Of a stretch of DNA of 33,472 nucleotides, positions 16,984 through 25,504 are shown piece after piece. The DNA comes from Candidatus Bathyarchaeota archaeon. Lineage in GTDB: Archaea > Thermoproteota > Bathyarchaeia > Bathyarchaeales > Bathycorpusculaceae. The notes below the pieces were generated by a model. The model did not search any database. It was given only the letters and a program-made list of their open reading frames with translations, and was not told the DNA's origin. Location: the NCBI GenBank assembly GCA_018396955.1, contig JAGTQI010000009.1, forward strand, positions 1 to 33,472, in the 5' to 3' direction. The position numbers and the translations under genes were made by a program. How positions within the stretch are numbered: the first letter of the stretch is position 1; each line of letters opens with the position of its first letter.

Positions 16984-17271
16984 ATGCCCGAGCAACCACT
17001 CCCACCAACAATATTTCACATGCTTGAAAAAAACATTGGGAAAAGCATCCGCGTTATTCTAGATCCTTCTTACGGTTTTGAGGGGGTTTTGGCGGCGGTA
17101 ACCCGTGAACCGGCGGGCATATGGCTTTCTAACGCTGAGGCAATAGTCCTACGAGCGACAATTGCCCAGCCTATTCCGCAAGTTGCAAGCAGGGAGGAGC
17201 GTAGCGAAATATTCATCCACCTAAATTCCGTTCAGAGAATAGAGGTTTTACACACGACTTCTCGTCGCTAA
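16984..17271 (+). CDS. Small LSm-like protein, unrecognised family
   Basis: A 95-residue protein with no assigned function. GKSIRVILDPSYGFEGVLAA resembles the Sm1 motif (strands 1-3 of an Sm fold), WLSNAEAIVLRA resembles the following strand, and IFIHLNSVQRIEVL could be the last two strands. The normal Sm2 RNA-binding motif (IRG-like) is absent. The ATG has GGTG only 2 nt away, and a TATA-like TTATAAATT lies unusually close (about 14 nt), so initiation could be at the ATG at 17020 instead. Its stop overlaps the Sec61-beta stop on the other strand. The LSm assignment is tentative. Confidence 0.6.
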   Translation: MPEQPLPPTIFHMLEKNIGKSIRVILDPSYGFEGVLAAVTREPAGIWLSNAEAIVLRATIAQPIPQVASREERSEIFIHLNSVQRIEVLHTTSRR

Positions 17272-17441
17272 CGGAAGAAAACACGTGCGAGGATACATAT
17301 TACAATTAGGGCTATGGCTGCAGCTATCAGAATTTCTGGTTTCACCTTAACTCCTTCTGTTTCCTCTTCAAAAAATCGTAGTAGTCCTGCGCTTGCAGCG
17401 GGCATCGGCGCTGACTCGCTTTTCTTCTTTTTCTTGCTCAT
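17268..17441 (-). CDS. secG: Preprotein translocase Sec61-beta subunit (57 residues)
   Basis: Small tail-anchored subunit of the archaeal SecYE-beta protein-conducting channel. The frame reads MSKKKKKSESAPMPAASAGL, then LRFFEEETEGVKVKPE, then a single membrane helix of about 18 residues and ends RVFFR. The PMPAASAGLLRFFEEE block is the family hallmark. The length is normal for archaea. GGGAG lies about 12 nt before the ATG. The gene sits alone on the minus strand, divergent from serine hydroxymethyltransferase and overlapping the LSm-like gene by 4 nt at the stops. It is easy to miss because of its size. Confidence 0.93.
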   Translation of the reverse strand: MSKKKKKSESAPMPAASAGLLRFFEEETEGVKVKPEILIAAAIALIVICILARVFFR

Positions 17442-17557
17442 TGTGGAAAGCGTCTCCCTATGACTTTTTCATTTTAACATGAGAACTTCTTCATTATTAA
17501 CCTTGCGTTGTTGTTCAAAACAGTTTTATTTTCGTAAAGGCGATAGTACGAGCGGGT

Positions 17558-18880
17558 ATGTTGATGCCAACCCCCAGTGAGGAGTATCAGTTTGTTTTAG
17601 ATGCTCTCCAAAAGCACCATACATGGTTCAGGGAATGCATACCCCTAATAGCAAGCGAAAACATACCAAGCCCAGCGGTACGCGAGGCACTGACAACAGA
17701 TTTTGGAAATAGATACGCTGAAGGCTGGCCTGGAGAACGCGTTTACGCAGGATGCCGCTTCATAGACCAAGTTGAGTTTAAATGCATTGAACTTATGAAA
17801 AGACTTTTCGACGCTGATTTTGTGGATGTGCGCCCAATTTCTGGTGTGGTGGCGAACCTTGTTGTTTATACGGCTTTTACTGAGCCAGGCGATGTTATGA
17901 TGGCCTTATCCATACCTTGTGGTGGGCACATAACAATGGGCAAGAAAGAGCTCGGAGGCACAGCGGGCGCGGTTCACGGTTTGGTGGTTGAATATTTACC
18001 CTTGGACTACAAGGAGTTGAACATTGATGTGGATAAGGCAAAGCAACGAATAGAAAAGCTTGCGGCAGAGGGTAAGCCACCGAAACTTGTAATGTTCGGA
18101 GCAAGCGTCTTCCCATTCCCCCACCCGGTGAAGGAGCTAGCAGACACAATACATGCAGTGGGCGGAACCGTCGGCTACGATGCCGCTCATGTTGCTGGTT
18201 TAATCGCCGGAAAATGTTTCCAAGACCCCCTCCGCGAAGGCGCCGATGTTGTAAGCTTAAGTACGCATAAAACGTTTTTTGGGCCCCAGCATGGCGGAGT
18301 TTTGTCTTGGGAAAAGTACGCCGACAAGATTAAGCGTGCCACCTTTCCTGGAATGGTGAGCAACCACCACTTGCATGCAGTGGCGGGTGTAGCAATTGCC
18401 GCCGCCGAACTTCTTGAGTTTGGAAGAGAATATGCACGCCAAGTTGTCAGGAACGCGAAGGCTTTGGCCCAAGCATTGTATGAAAGAGGCTTCAATGTCT
18501 TAGCTGAACATAAGGGCTTCACGGAATCCCACGTGATTCTAATAGATATAACAAAGTATGGTGATGGAGGTACAATAGAGGAGACTCTAGAGAAGGCGAA
18601 CATAATTATCAATAGGAATCTACTGCCATGGGACATTAAGGAGGGACGCCACTTCCAGCATCCAGGCGGCATTAGGCTGGGTGTTTCAGAAATCACAAGG
18701 CTTGGAATGAAAGAGTCGGAAATGGCGGAAATAGCCGAATTCATAAAACGCGTGGTAATAGATAAGGAATCGCCAGAAAAGGTCGCCGCCGACGTAGCGG
18801 AGTTCAGAAAGGACTACCAGAAAGTGCACTACTGCTTCGAGAACGCAACAGAAGCCTACCAATATATAAAAATCAGATAG
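17558..18880 (+). CDS. glyA: Serine hydroxymethyltransferase
   Basis: PLP enzyme interconverting serine and glycine with transfer of a one-carbon unit to a pterin (tetrahydrofolate or tetrahydromethanopterin; which cannot be told). Seen: PLIASENIPSPAVREAL, NRYAEGWPGERVYAGC, GYDAAHVAGLIAG, and the PLP lysine near residue 238 in STHKTFFGPQHGG. The 440 residues fit the archaeal form. Two start codons compete: ATG 17558, and ATG 17564, which has better spacing from GCGGGT. A TATA-like TTTTATTTT lies about 30 nt upstream. DUF488 follows after 9 nt. Confidence 0.95.
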   Translation: MLMPTPSEEYQFVLDALQKHHTWFRECIPLIASENIPSPAVREALTTDFGNRYAEGWPGERVYAGCRFIDQVEFKCIELMKRLFDADFVDVRPISGVVANLVVYTAFTEPGDVMMALSIPCGGHITMGKKELGGTAGAVHGLVVEYLPLDYKELNIDVDKAKQRIEKLAAEGKPPKLVMFGASVFPFPHPVKELADTIHAVGGTVGYDAAHVAGLIAGKCFQDPLREGADVVSLSTHKTFFGPQHGGVLSWEKYADKIKRATFPGMVSNHHLHAVAGVAIAAAELLEFGREYARQVVRNAKALAQALYERGFNVLAEHKGFTESHVILIDITKYGDGGTIEETLEKANIIINRNLLPWDIKEGRHFQHPGGIRLGVSEITRLGMKESEMAEIAEFIKRVVIDKESPEKVAADVAEFRKDYQKVHYCFENATEAYQYIKIR

Positions 18881-18889
18881 GCTTAACTA

Positions 18890-19330
18890 ATGGGAAAACA
18901 AGTGTCCGTATGGACCATTGGGCATAGCAACCACTCCATAAAAGCCTTCCTAGAAATGCTAAAGGAGCATGAGATACAAGTATTGGTAGACATCCGTCAT
19001 TTTCCAACCTCAAAAATTGAACATTTCAAAGAAGAGCAAATGGCGAAATGGTTGCCGGAAAATGGGATAGAATATGTTTGGCTTGGCAAAGAGTTGGGAG
19101 GATACCGAAAGGGCGGGTACAGGAAGCACATGCGAACCAAACTTTTCAGGGAAGGCATAAAGAGGCTCCTTGAAATTGCCCAACAAAAAAGAATATGCCT
19201 CATGTGCATGGAGCCAAACCCAAAATACTGCCATAGACGGTTTATTGCCGCCTACCTTGAGAGAAAAGGCATAAAAGTCATCCACATAACCGCCAAGGGA
19301 CAGAAAGCCTTACTTAACTTTAAAAGCTAA
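18890..19330 (+). CDS. DUF488 family protein
   Basis: Conserved 146-residue protein of the DUF488 family; the reaction is unknown. Family signatures are VWTIGHSNHSIKAFLEML at the start, LVDIRHFPTSKIEHF, LGKELGGYRKGGY, and the cysteine/histidine block LMCMEPNPKYCHRRFIAAYL near 105-125. It begins 9 nt after the glyA stop and is probably in the same transcript. The MazG-like gene follows closely. Confidence 0.88.
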   Translation: MGKQVSVWTIGHSNHSIKAFLEMLKEHEIQVLVDIRHFPTSKIEHFKEEQMAKWLPENGIEYVWLGKELGGYRKGGYRKHMRTKLFREGIKRLLEIAQQKRICLMCMEPNPKYCHRRFIAAYLERKGIKVIHITAKGQKALLNFKS

Positions 19331-19365
19331 AAGCAACATAAGCTTGATTGACCGGTGCCGTGGGA

Positions 19366-19653
19366 ATGCACATACATGAGTTTCAAGATATGATGCGGAC
19401 CCTATACCTTCACAGAGATTCACAGCGGGGCATTGAGAGGACCTTTGAGTGGCTTATCGAAGAAGTAGTGGAATTGGGCGAAGCGCTAAGGGTAGACGAT
19501 AAAAAAGCTTTAGAAAATGAGTTTGCAGATGTCATTGCATGGCTCGCATCATTAGCTAACATAACGGATGTAGACCTAGAAAAGGCTGCCCTTAGCAAAT
19601 ATTGTGGAAAATGCCCAAAATGTAGGCATTCACCATGTCAATGCACGTTTTAA
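19366..19653 (+). CDS. MazG-like nucleotide pyrophosphohydrolase
   Basis: Small all-alpha NTP pyrophosphatase-like protein of 95 residues, expected to clear non-canonical nucleotides. RTFEWLIEEVVELGEAL gives the EExxE metal motif and LENEFADVIAWLASLA the ExxD motif. The last 15 residues carry five cysteines (CGKCPKCRHSPCQC), a zinc-binding tail common in archaeal forms. ATG 19366 is chosen over TTG 19348 and GTG 19360 because GGTG is 8 nt away and MHIHEFQDMM is the expected N-terminus. It is convergent with the winged-helix gene. Confidence 0.85.
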   Translation: MHIHEFQDMMRTLYLHRDSQRGIERTFEWLIEEVVELGEALRVDDKKALENEFADVIAWLASLANITDVDLEKAALSKYCGKCPKCRHSPCQCTF

Positions 19654-19657
19654 GACA

Positions 19658-19921
19658 TTAGCCTAAACGCCTCTGCCCAAGCCCAGTTAAAGCCCAAACA
19701 GAGGGACGCTTGCTATCTCTTTTTGCAATACCTTTGGTTTCTAGGAGTTTTAGGTGATGCATAACTACGTTGTAGGGCAAGCCTGTTTCTTTAGCAATAG
19801 TTTTCGCATCCGTAGAAGATCTCTCAAGAAAATTCAATATCAAAGTCCGAGCCTTCAAGCCCAACTTAACGTTTTTAAAGTCTGTTAGGTAGGCGTTTGG
19901 GTGATACTCTTCCCGGGGCAT
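19658..19921 (-). CDS. Small winged-helix DNA-binding protein (ArsR-like)
   Basis: An 87-residue protein made almost wholly of one winged helix-turn-helix. LKARTLILNFLERSS, TIAKETGLPYNVVMHHLKLLE (recognition helix near 50-65) and the wing RDSKRPSVWALTGLG match ArsR-type folds. No ligand domain is present. It lies 47 nt after the DP2 stop on the same strand, probably in the same transcript. Its target is not known; autoregulation would be a guess. Confidence 0.8.
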   Translation of the reverse strand: MPREEYHPNAYLTDFKNVKLGLKARTLILNFLERSSTDAKTIAKETGLPYNVVMHHLKLLETKGIAKRDSKRPSVWALTGLGQRRLG

Positions 19922-19968
19922 GCCTTATCAAAACAGTTTAGCGATGAGGGTGTAGAAAAGGTTTCACT

Positions 19969-22900
19969 CTAAGCGAAGCTTGTTAGGCTAATTTGTCTAG
20001 GCTTTTTACCATCAAATAACGAGTTAATCTCTTCCCTTACAAGCAGAATCCGTTGACTGTAGTAGCGCGGCAAATTATACTTCTTAATTATGTGTTCAGC
20101 AGCCTCAAGATACTTTTCAATGCCACCCCGATAGACTGTTAGGGTTAAATCGCCGCCGCATGTTGGACATTTACCCCGCAGTGGCAAACGCCGGAAACGC
20201 TTATTGCAAGATTTGCAGCGGAACCCTTGCATTGAAAAAGCCCGAAGGTTCCCGACAATGTCGCGGATAAAATGTTTTGTCAAGACTTTTAAGGCGACTT
20301 TTTGCGCGTCCACAGCCTCAATTTTCTCTGCAAGAGCCAACTGCCCGTTAAGCTTTTCCACCATGGCTTTAAAGCGTTTATAAGCGCTTTCCGCATTACC
20401 CATATTAATGTTTGAAGCGGGTACTGTAAAGCGGTAGCCCTCAAACTGCGCTTCTGTTTCAAGACGATATTCAATGAGATCTATTAGTGGGCTAATATGT
20501 TTAGCTTCAGCCTTTTCCAAAGTTTTCTGGTAAAACTCTAATGGGTAAGTGCCAGCCACGTCAAAGTCGTGCGCTTGCCTTTGCACCTCTTTTGGGTTGA
20601 CAACAGATATCAATAGCAAAGGAGCATCCATTATTCCGCCTATTTGCGCTGGCAAGAAAACCCTTGAAAAGTTTAGCAGTGTGTCCAGTGCAAGCATTAG
20701 TGCGTCTTCGTCACCGTCGCAATCCCTTCGCTTGGCAGAGTGCCAAATTGGATGGGCATAACAGACATTTAGACTTGTGAATCCGATGATCCGCCCAAGG
20801 ACACCAACACATGTGTGGGGAGCCAAGCCGATGACTAAATGACCAACAAGGTCTTCAACGTGTCTAACATTATAGTACGGCGGCAGTCCATAAACCTTCA
20901 CAAGAAGTTCGTCAACAAAGTTTGCCACAAGAACAAAATATTCTCCGCACTTAATCGGAATAATGACATCTTGTATTTTCAGCTCGCATAACTGCTCTGG
21001 ACTTGTTAGAGGATTGCCATAAGCATCGGTTGTGTAACCAAGCTGAACAAGCTTTTCGACGGAAACCCCAATCTCTAATGGTTTAAAATGTGTTAACGGA
21101 GCATTTGTTGCATCAAAACGTATAGTGCCGTCCTTGTAAACGGAAAGGTCGTATTTTGCTCGCAAAACACCTTTCTCCAGAATTTCTGGAGTTTTGGTTT
21201 CGTTGGTTAAGCCCTTAACACCCTTCAAAACCTTCAGTGACGACACGCCTAAATGAGTGCAAGCTTGGTCTAGCAGCTCACTGATATTGATGCTTTGCCG
21301 CTGATAGGGAACTGCAGAAACTTTACAGACCGGACATTCGCCACCCCCGTTAAGCACTTTTCCACATTTTGGGCAAACATACTCTAAAACCGTTTTAGAA
21401 CCACATGCAAGGCACTTTCTTCCAAGAGCAATTGTCCTACATAATGGACATTTGCGTTTGACAACTTCCACGTAAACATTTCCACGTTTTGCGGCCTCTA
21501 AAGCATCTCTTTGAGAACCACCAGCCAAACCCAAAGGGAACAAAACATGCACAAGAGGTTTCATCTCCCGCCTTTTAGCCTTTTCAGGGCGGCCCATTCT
21601 CGCACCAATAAAAGTTGAAGCTTTATCCTTAACAACCACGCCGCAAAGTTCCTCAAAGGTTCTGAAAACATCCGCTTGTCGAAAATCAACGTTAGATTTA
21701 CCGATGCCAAGACAGAAGGCGAAGGCACACGCGTCATCCCCTTCAACAACTATATTATCCCCAACAACTTTATGGGGTAAGCATATGGATTCTAAAGCCC
21801 TTTTAACATTCTCATCCATCTTGCCAACTATACGGCGGGTGCATCCACCATCACACTCCACACTAGCTGTAATTAGCCAGTCCCTAAGAAGCTTGAGCTC
21901 TTCAACAGAACTTAAACCTGACCAGAAGAATGTATAGGCTGGATGAAGCGGAACTCCAACATTTAATGAAAGCGCCATGGCCTCCTTGCACGTCGGCTTA
22001 TTTACAAACGGATTATCAAGAAAACGCTTAAGTCTCTCAACGGATATTCCGGCGGCAACCACAGCCCTTTCAAAATCTCCACTAAACTTCTCGACGACAA
22101 CTTTCCTTAGATCTTCAGCCCACCACTCTTCAACATATCCGGCGGGAGCAAGGGTCTTCCCTTGGTAAAGGAAATCGCCAAAACTTATGAGGATATCGCC
22201 CAGAAACAATATTCTCTCAATTCTATCTCTAACATCACTGAAATTTTCCATAGAAACACGCACAACCGACCCGTCTCTCAATTTCACTATCGGCGGTTCC
22301 AAGGTGTCAACAGGTACAGCGATTCCACCTTTCCCGGGAAGCTCAAGGCGAAGTTGAGTGCCGGCTGCGATGAAACCTTGAAGAACAAGCATAGTTGCCG
22401 GATGAACGCCCACAGCTGTTAATCCCGTGTTTCTTGCCCTCCCATAACGTAGGCGAAAACCGCCCCGCCTACCCGGAAAGGAGAATATGGGGCGTCCTGC
22501 AACAATGTCGTCCATGAAGCCAGATGCTTTCTTTTCAGACATTTCTCTAATATCCTTAAGCCAATCCCAGCCTTGAATGCCCAGCTTCTCCACAATAGCC
22601 CAAACCTTTGAAGCCCGCCCAACGATTCCATCGTTGACCACACGAAGTGCTCCTCCCCGAACCTTGTTCGTTTCAATGCGGGGCAAATTGCGGTAAGAAG
22701 AAACCTCAACAGAATTAGATTCTGTGCCAGTAACTTCTACGGGCAACCACCGTAGCGCTCTCTGTAGCTCTTCGTCTGAAACGTGATATTGGAAACGGCT
22801 TACAGTGCGCTCATAAAGTCTAACCTCCTCGATAAAGCGGGCAATTTCCTCCTCCGTGGGCTTATAACGGTCAAGGCCAAGAATTCTACGAATAAAATCA

Positions 22901-23370
22901 CCAATAACAAGTGTAAGCGCTTGGTCGGTTCCTCCGGCAGAGCGGATTGGACCAGCGAAGTAGATAGCCAAATACTTTGACCTATCATGGTTAGTTTTTA
23001 TTTTAACCTGCGCAATGCCTTGTATTGGGGCAGCAGTAACCCCTTCTGTAAGGATAGCTAAGGCTGTCCGTATTGCTTGTTCAGCGGCAGCCTCAGGCTC
23101 CAAGTGTCCAAACTTTCCGTAAACAATGTCCTCAGCAATTTTGAAGGCAAGCTCCTCCCTTGAAAGTTTTGAGCTCAACTCCCGTATTCTTTCTGCAACG
23201 CCCCTCGGACCAACAAGCCCCTCAATAAGGTCAGCCATGTCCCTTGCAATCGTGCATTCCGGCTTAAATTCGGGGTCAAAGCCTTTTTCTCGAGCTTTGG
23301 TGGCTATGCTGTATAACTGTTCGAGCTGCTTTTCTAAATTCTCAACATATTTTTCGTAGGATTTGCTCAT
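19969..23370 (-). CDS. polC: DNA polymerase D large (catalytic) subunit DP2
   Basis: Catalytic subunit of archaeal replicase PolD. About 1133 residues with family blocks in order: IYFAGPIRSAGGTDQAL, FSFPGRRGGFRLRYGR, GVHPATMLVLQGFIA, a four-cysteine-pair zinc region at about 638-683, the active site AKRRDCDGDEDALML near 880-890 whose aspartates bind metal, and a C-terminal zinc module (CKSCNKRF and CPTCGGD) near 1052-1075. No intein interrupts the active site, unlike some euryarchaeal DP2 genes. ATG 23370 is preferred over the TTG at 23382. It is the third gene of elf1, GGGP synthase, DP2 and winged-helix. Its DP1 partner is at the far right of the window. Confidence 0.97.
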   Translation of the reverse strand: MSKSYEKYVENLEKQLEQLYSIATKAREKGFDPEFKPECTIARDMADLIEGLVGPRGVAERIRELSSKLSREELAFKIAEDIVYGKFGHLEPEAAAEQAIRTALAILTEGVTAAPIQGIAQVKIKTNHDRSKYLAIYFAGPIRSAGGTDQALTLVIGDFIRRILGLDRYKPTEEEIARFIEEVRLYERTVSRFQYHVSDEELQRALRWLPVEVTGTESNSVEVSSYRNLPRIETNKVRGGALRVVNDGIVGRASKVWAIVEKLGIQGWDWLKDIREMSEKKASGFMDDIVAGRPIFSFPGRRGGFRLRYGRARNTGLTAVGVHPATMLVLQGFIAAGTQLRLELPGKGGIAVPVDTLEPPIVKLRDGSVVRVSMENFSDVRDRIERILFLGDILISFGDFLYQGKTLAPAGYVEEWWAEDLRKVVVEKFSGDFERAVVAAGISVERLKRFLDNPFVNKPTCKEAMALSLNVGVPLHPAYTFFWSGLSSVEELKLLRDWLITASVECDGGCTRRIVGKMDENVKRALESICLPHKVVGDNIVVEGDDACAFAFCLGIGKSNVDFRQADVFRTFEELCGVVVKDKASTFIGARMGRPEKAKRREMKPLVHVLFPLGLAGGSQRDALEAAKRGNVYVEVVKRKCPLCRTIALGRKCLACGSKTVLEYVCPKCGKVLNGGGECPVCKVSAVPYQRQSINISELLDQACTHLGVSSLKVLKGVKGLTNETKTPEILEKGVLRAKYDLSVYKDGTIRFDATNAPLTHFKPLEIGVSVEKLVQLGYTTDAYGNPLTSPEQLCELKIQDVIIPIKCGEYFVLVANFVDELLVKVYGLPPYYNVRHVEDLVGHLVIGLAPHTCVGVLGRIIGFTSLNVCYAHPIWHSAKRRDCDGDEDALMLALDTLLNFSRVFLPAQIGGIMDAPLLLISVVNPKEVQRQAHDFDVAGTYPLEFYQKTLEKAEAKHISPLIDLIEYRLETEAQFEGYRFTVPASNINMGNAESAYKRFKAMVEKLNGQLALAEKIEAVDAQKVALKVLTKHFIRDIVGNLRAFSMQGFRCKSCNKRFRRLPLRGKCPTCGGDLTLTVYRGGIEKYLEAAEHIIKKYNLPRYYSQRILLVREEINSLFDGKKPRQISLTSFA

Positions 23371-23514
23371 CTGGATGCCCAATCAACCACTCGGTACTTC
23401 ATTGGTCGCAGTTGCATATTTTTGTTTTCTAACAAGTAAAAGGCAAAGCTTCCATCGTCCTAAAGCAGCAAAACTATCAAGTTTTATACAAGAAAATGCA
23501 CCCTATGAGCGGTA

Positions 23515-24267
23515 TCAGGCTTTACAGCTCCTCAAGCCCTCAACAATCTCTGAAACCTTATCCCTAACATGACCGTTCTCAACAACATTGCCAGTAACAA
23601 TTATGTCTGCACCCGCAGACGCTGCCGTCAGTGCTTGCGCCCTTGTCCTTATCCCTCCACCAACAATTAAAGGGACAGCAATATTCTTCTTCACTGCGCG
23701 AATCATCTCTTTTGAAACCGGTTTTTTAGCACCTGAACCGGCTTCAAGGTAAATGAAGCGCATGCCCAAATACTGCCCTGCCAAAGCATGGGCAACAGCC
23801 AATTCTGGTTTATCATAGGGTATTGGAACAGCCTTCCCCACAATGCCAGCGGTCCCGCCTTCGCCAACAATTATGTAGCCCAGCGGAATTGGTTCGAGGT
23901 GATACCGCTTAACTAGAGGTGCGCCTAAAACTTGCGCGCCTACTATGAAGTAGGGGTCTAAAGAGTTTAATAGAGACATAAACCATATGGCGTCAGCATA
24001 GCGGCTTATACTCGTGACATTGTTTGGAAATAGAATCACAGGAAGATCTACAGCTCGCTTAACCGTCTTAACAACATCATCTAAGTGTTTAGCCGATATA
24101 AATGTGGAGCCCCCTATCATTATTGCAGATGTTCCACTAGCCCGCGCTTTTCTTGCAATTGCCGAGGCTTGCGAAGGCGTGACCTTTTCTGGGTCGATTA
24201 GGGTTACGTGAATTGCCCCTTCTGAGCTGATTTTGTCCAGCAAATATTTTTCAACAGGTCCTATCAA
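23515..24267 (-). CDS. Geranylgeranylglyceryl phosphate synthase
   Basis: Makes the first ether bond of archaeal membrane lipids from sn-glycerol-1-phosphate and geranylgeranyl diphosphate. The TIM-barrel motifs are visible: LIDPEKVTP near 24-32, ASGTSAIMIGGST near 43-55, LFPNNVTS, YLEAGSGAKKPVS near 172-184, and VPLIVGGGIRTRAQA near 195-210. The length of 250 residues is normal. It lies 14 nt after elf1 and upstream of DP2, with a 144-nt gap before DP2. Confidence 0.94.
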   Translation of the reverse strand: MIGPVEKYLLDKISSEGAIHVTLIDPEKVTPSQASAIARKARASGTSAIMIGGSTFISAKHLDDVVKTVKRAVDLPVILFPNNVTSISRYADAIWFMSLLNSLDPYFIVGAQVLGAPLVKRYHLEPIPLGYIIVGEGGTAGIVGKAVPIPYDKPELAVAHALAGQYLGMRFIYLEAGSGAKKPVSKEMIRAVKKNIAVPLIVGGGIRTRAQALTAASAGADIIVTGNVVENGHVRDKVSEIVEGLRSCKA

Positions 24268-24281
24268 GGGCTCTCCATCCT

Positions 24282-24551
24282 TTATGCGGATTCCTTAACT
24301 TCTGGGGCGGAAAGTTTCCTTACTCCACTATAAAATTTGTCGGTGAAAAGGCAATACGCGTCTATTTCTCCAAGGGCGCCTTTAACTGGAAACTCCTCTT
24401 TTGCGCCGCAGCTGCCGCAGCTTACAACAGCTCTTCCCTCATCCCGGAACATTTCAACACGAACTGACGCCTTTCCACAAATAGGGCATGAGAAGAATTT
24501 TGGTAAACGCTTCTTTGGAATTCGGACAACCTTTCGCCTTCTACGCCCCAT
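24282..24551 (-). CDS. Elf1-like transcription elongation factor (zinc ribbon)
   Basis: Small zinc-ribbon protein of 89 residues resembling eukaryotic Elf1, a factor that travels with RNA polymerase. It starts with a basic [19 protein letters not shown], then [11 protein letters not shown] and [14 protein letters not shown], the two CxxC zinc pairs. The frame is open to 24587, but ATG 24551 has AAGGA 8 nt upstream and yields the family's basic N-terminus. It heads the operon leading to DP2 and is divergent from nadE, whose TATA box is about 65 nt away. Confidence 0.88.
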   Translation of the reverse strand: MGRRRRKVVRIPKKRLPKFFSCPICGKASVRVEMFRDEGRAVVSCGSCGAKEEFPVKGALGEIDAYCLFTDKFYSGVRKLSAPEVKESA

Positions 24552-24610
24552 ACGCCAATCCTTCATGCAATGCTTTTGAGGATACACCTATCTATTATCC
24601 CATCTTCGTC

Positions 24611-24620
24611 CTTAAATACT
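24611..24620 (+). promoter_or_regulatory. TATA box of nadE, in the elf1-nadE divergent region
   Basis: CTTAAATACT lies about 38 nt before the proposed nadE TTG. On the other strand it reads AGTATTTAAG and could also serve elf1, though 60 nt from that start. It argues against the longer nadE frame, which begins upstream of it. Confidence 0.5.
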
Positions 24621-24652
24621 TGCCTAATCCCATAAACAATGAGGATGAAACC

Positions 24653-25492
24653 TTGAAGCTAACACCATCGGTCTTGGAGCTAGACTGGACAGAAGTGGAG
24701 GGAAAAATAACACGTTTCATAAAGGATTACGTGGAAAAGGCAAAGGCTAACGGTATAGTTTTAGGACTTTCCGGGGGCATAGACAGCAGCACGGTGGCAG
24801 CATTATCCGCCAAAGCCATAGGAGGAAACAAGGTTTTAGGTCTAATGCTTCCAGAAAAGGAAACATACAACCCAAAAGACATGAAGCACGCAAAGCTTGT
24901 AGCGGAAAAATTTGGTCTAAAAACAGAAGCCATAGACATTACACCAGCATTGGAGGCGCTTCAAAGAACGATACCAATCTTTGATGCTGGAGACAAACTC
25001 TCCAAGGGCAACCTGAAAGCACGAATGCGTATGCTTTATATTTATTACCACGCCAACAAACTCAACCTAATAGTGTGCGGAAGCTCTGACAAATCAGAAA
25101 CTATGATGGGCTACTTCACTAAGTGGGGGGACGCAGCAGCAGACATATCCCCAATAATGGACCTATACAAAACCCAGGTGAAAAAGCTCGCGAGCCACTT
25201 GGGCATACCAAAAGAAATTGTGGAAAAGCCACCATCCCCAACCTTGTGGCCCGGGCAAACGGCAGAAGAAGAATTAGGGATAAAATATGAAACGTTAGAC
25301 CTCATCCTATACGGGCTTGAACACTTCATGAAAACAGAGGATATAGCTGAGCAGCTAGGCCTACAAAAAGACTTAGTGGAAGGGGTAAAAGAGCGTTGGT
25401 TAAAAATGGAACATAAAAGGAGGATGCCATTAACAACAAAACTTCAATATAGGACGGTAGGATTTGACTTTAGAATACCTTTCACAAAATAA
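24653..25492 (+). CDS. nadE: NAD synthetase
   Basis: Converts nicotinic acid adenine dinucleotide to NAD using ATP and ammonia. VLGLSGGIDSSTVAALSAKA (about 37-56) is the PP-loop, followed by GLMLPEKET, LIVCGSSDKSETMMGYFTKWG and PPSPTLWPGQTAEEELG. There is no fused glutaminase domain. The reading frame continues upstream to 24488, but that part runs antisense to elf1 and lacks family similarity. TTG at 24653, with GAGGATG before it and a TATA box 38 nt upstream, gives 279 residues. A nitrilase-fold gene follows 12 nt later. Confidence 0.94.
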   Translation: MKLTPSVLELDWTEVEGKITRFIKDYVEKAKANGIVLGLSGGIDSSTVAALSAKAIGGNKVLGLMLPEKETYNPKDMKHAKLVAEKFGLKTEAIDITPALEALQRTIPIFDAGDKLSKGNLKARMRMLYIYYHANKLNLIVCGSSDKSETMMGYFTKWGDAAADISPIMDLYKTQVKKLASHLGIPKEIVEKPPSPTLWPGQTAEEELGIKYETLDLILYGLEHFMKTEDIAEQLGLQKDLVEGVKERWLKMEHKRRMPLTTKLQYRTVGFDFRIPFTK

Positions 25493-25504
25493 GGAAGGAA
25501 AAAT

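Noticed and set aside
18187-18744. A 185-codon minus-strand frame
   Set aside because: It is the antisense shadow of serine hydroxymethyltransferase, whose catalytic motifs lie in the same interval on the plus strand.
24488-24652. Upstream extension of nadE giving 334 residues
   Set aside because: It runs antisense through the start of elf1, begins before the nadE TATA box and has no NAD synthetase similarity. TTG 24653 with a ribosome site is better.
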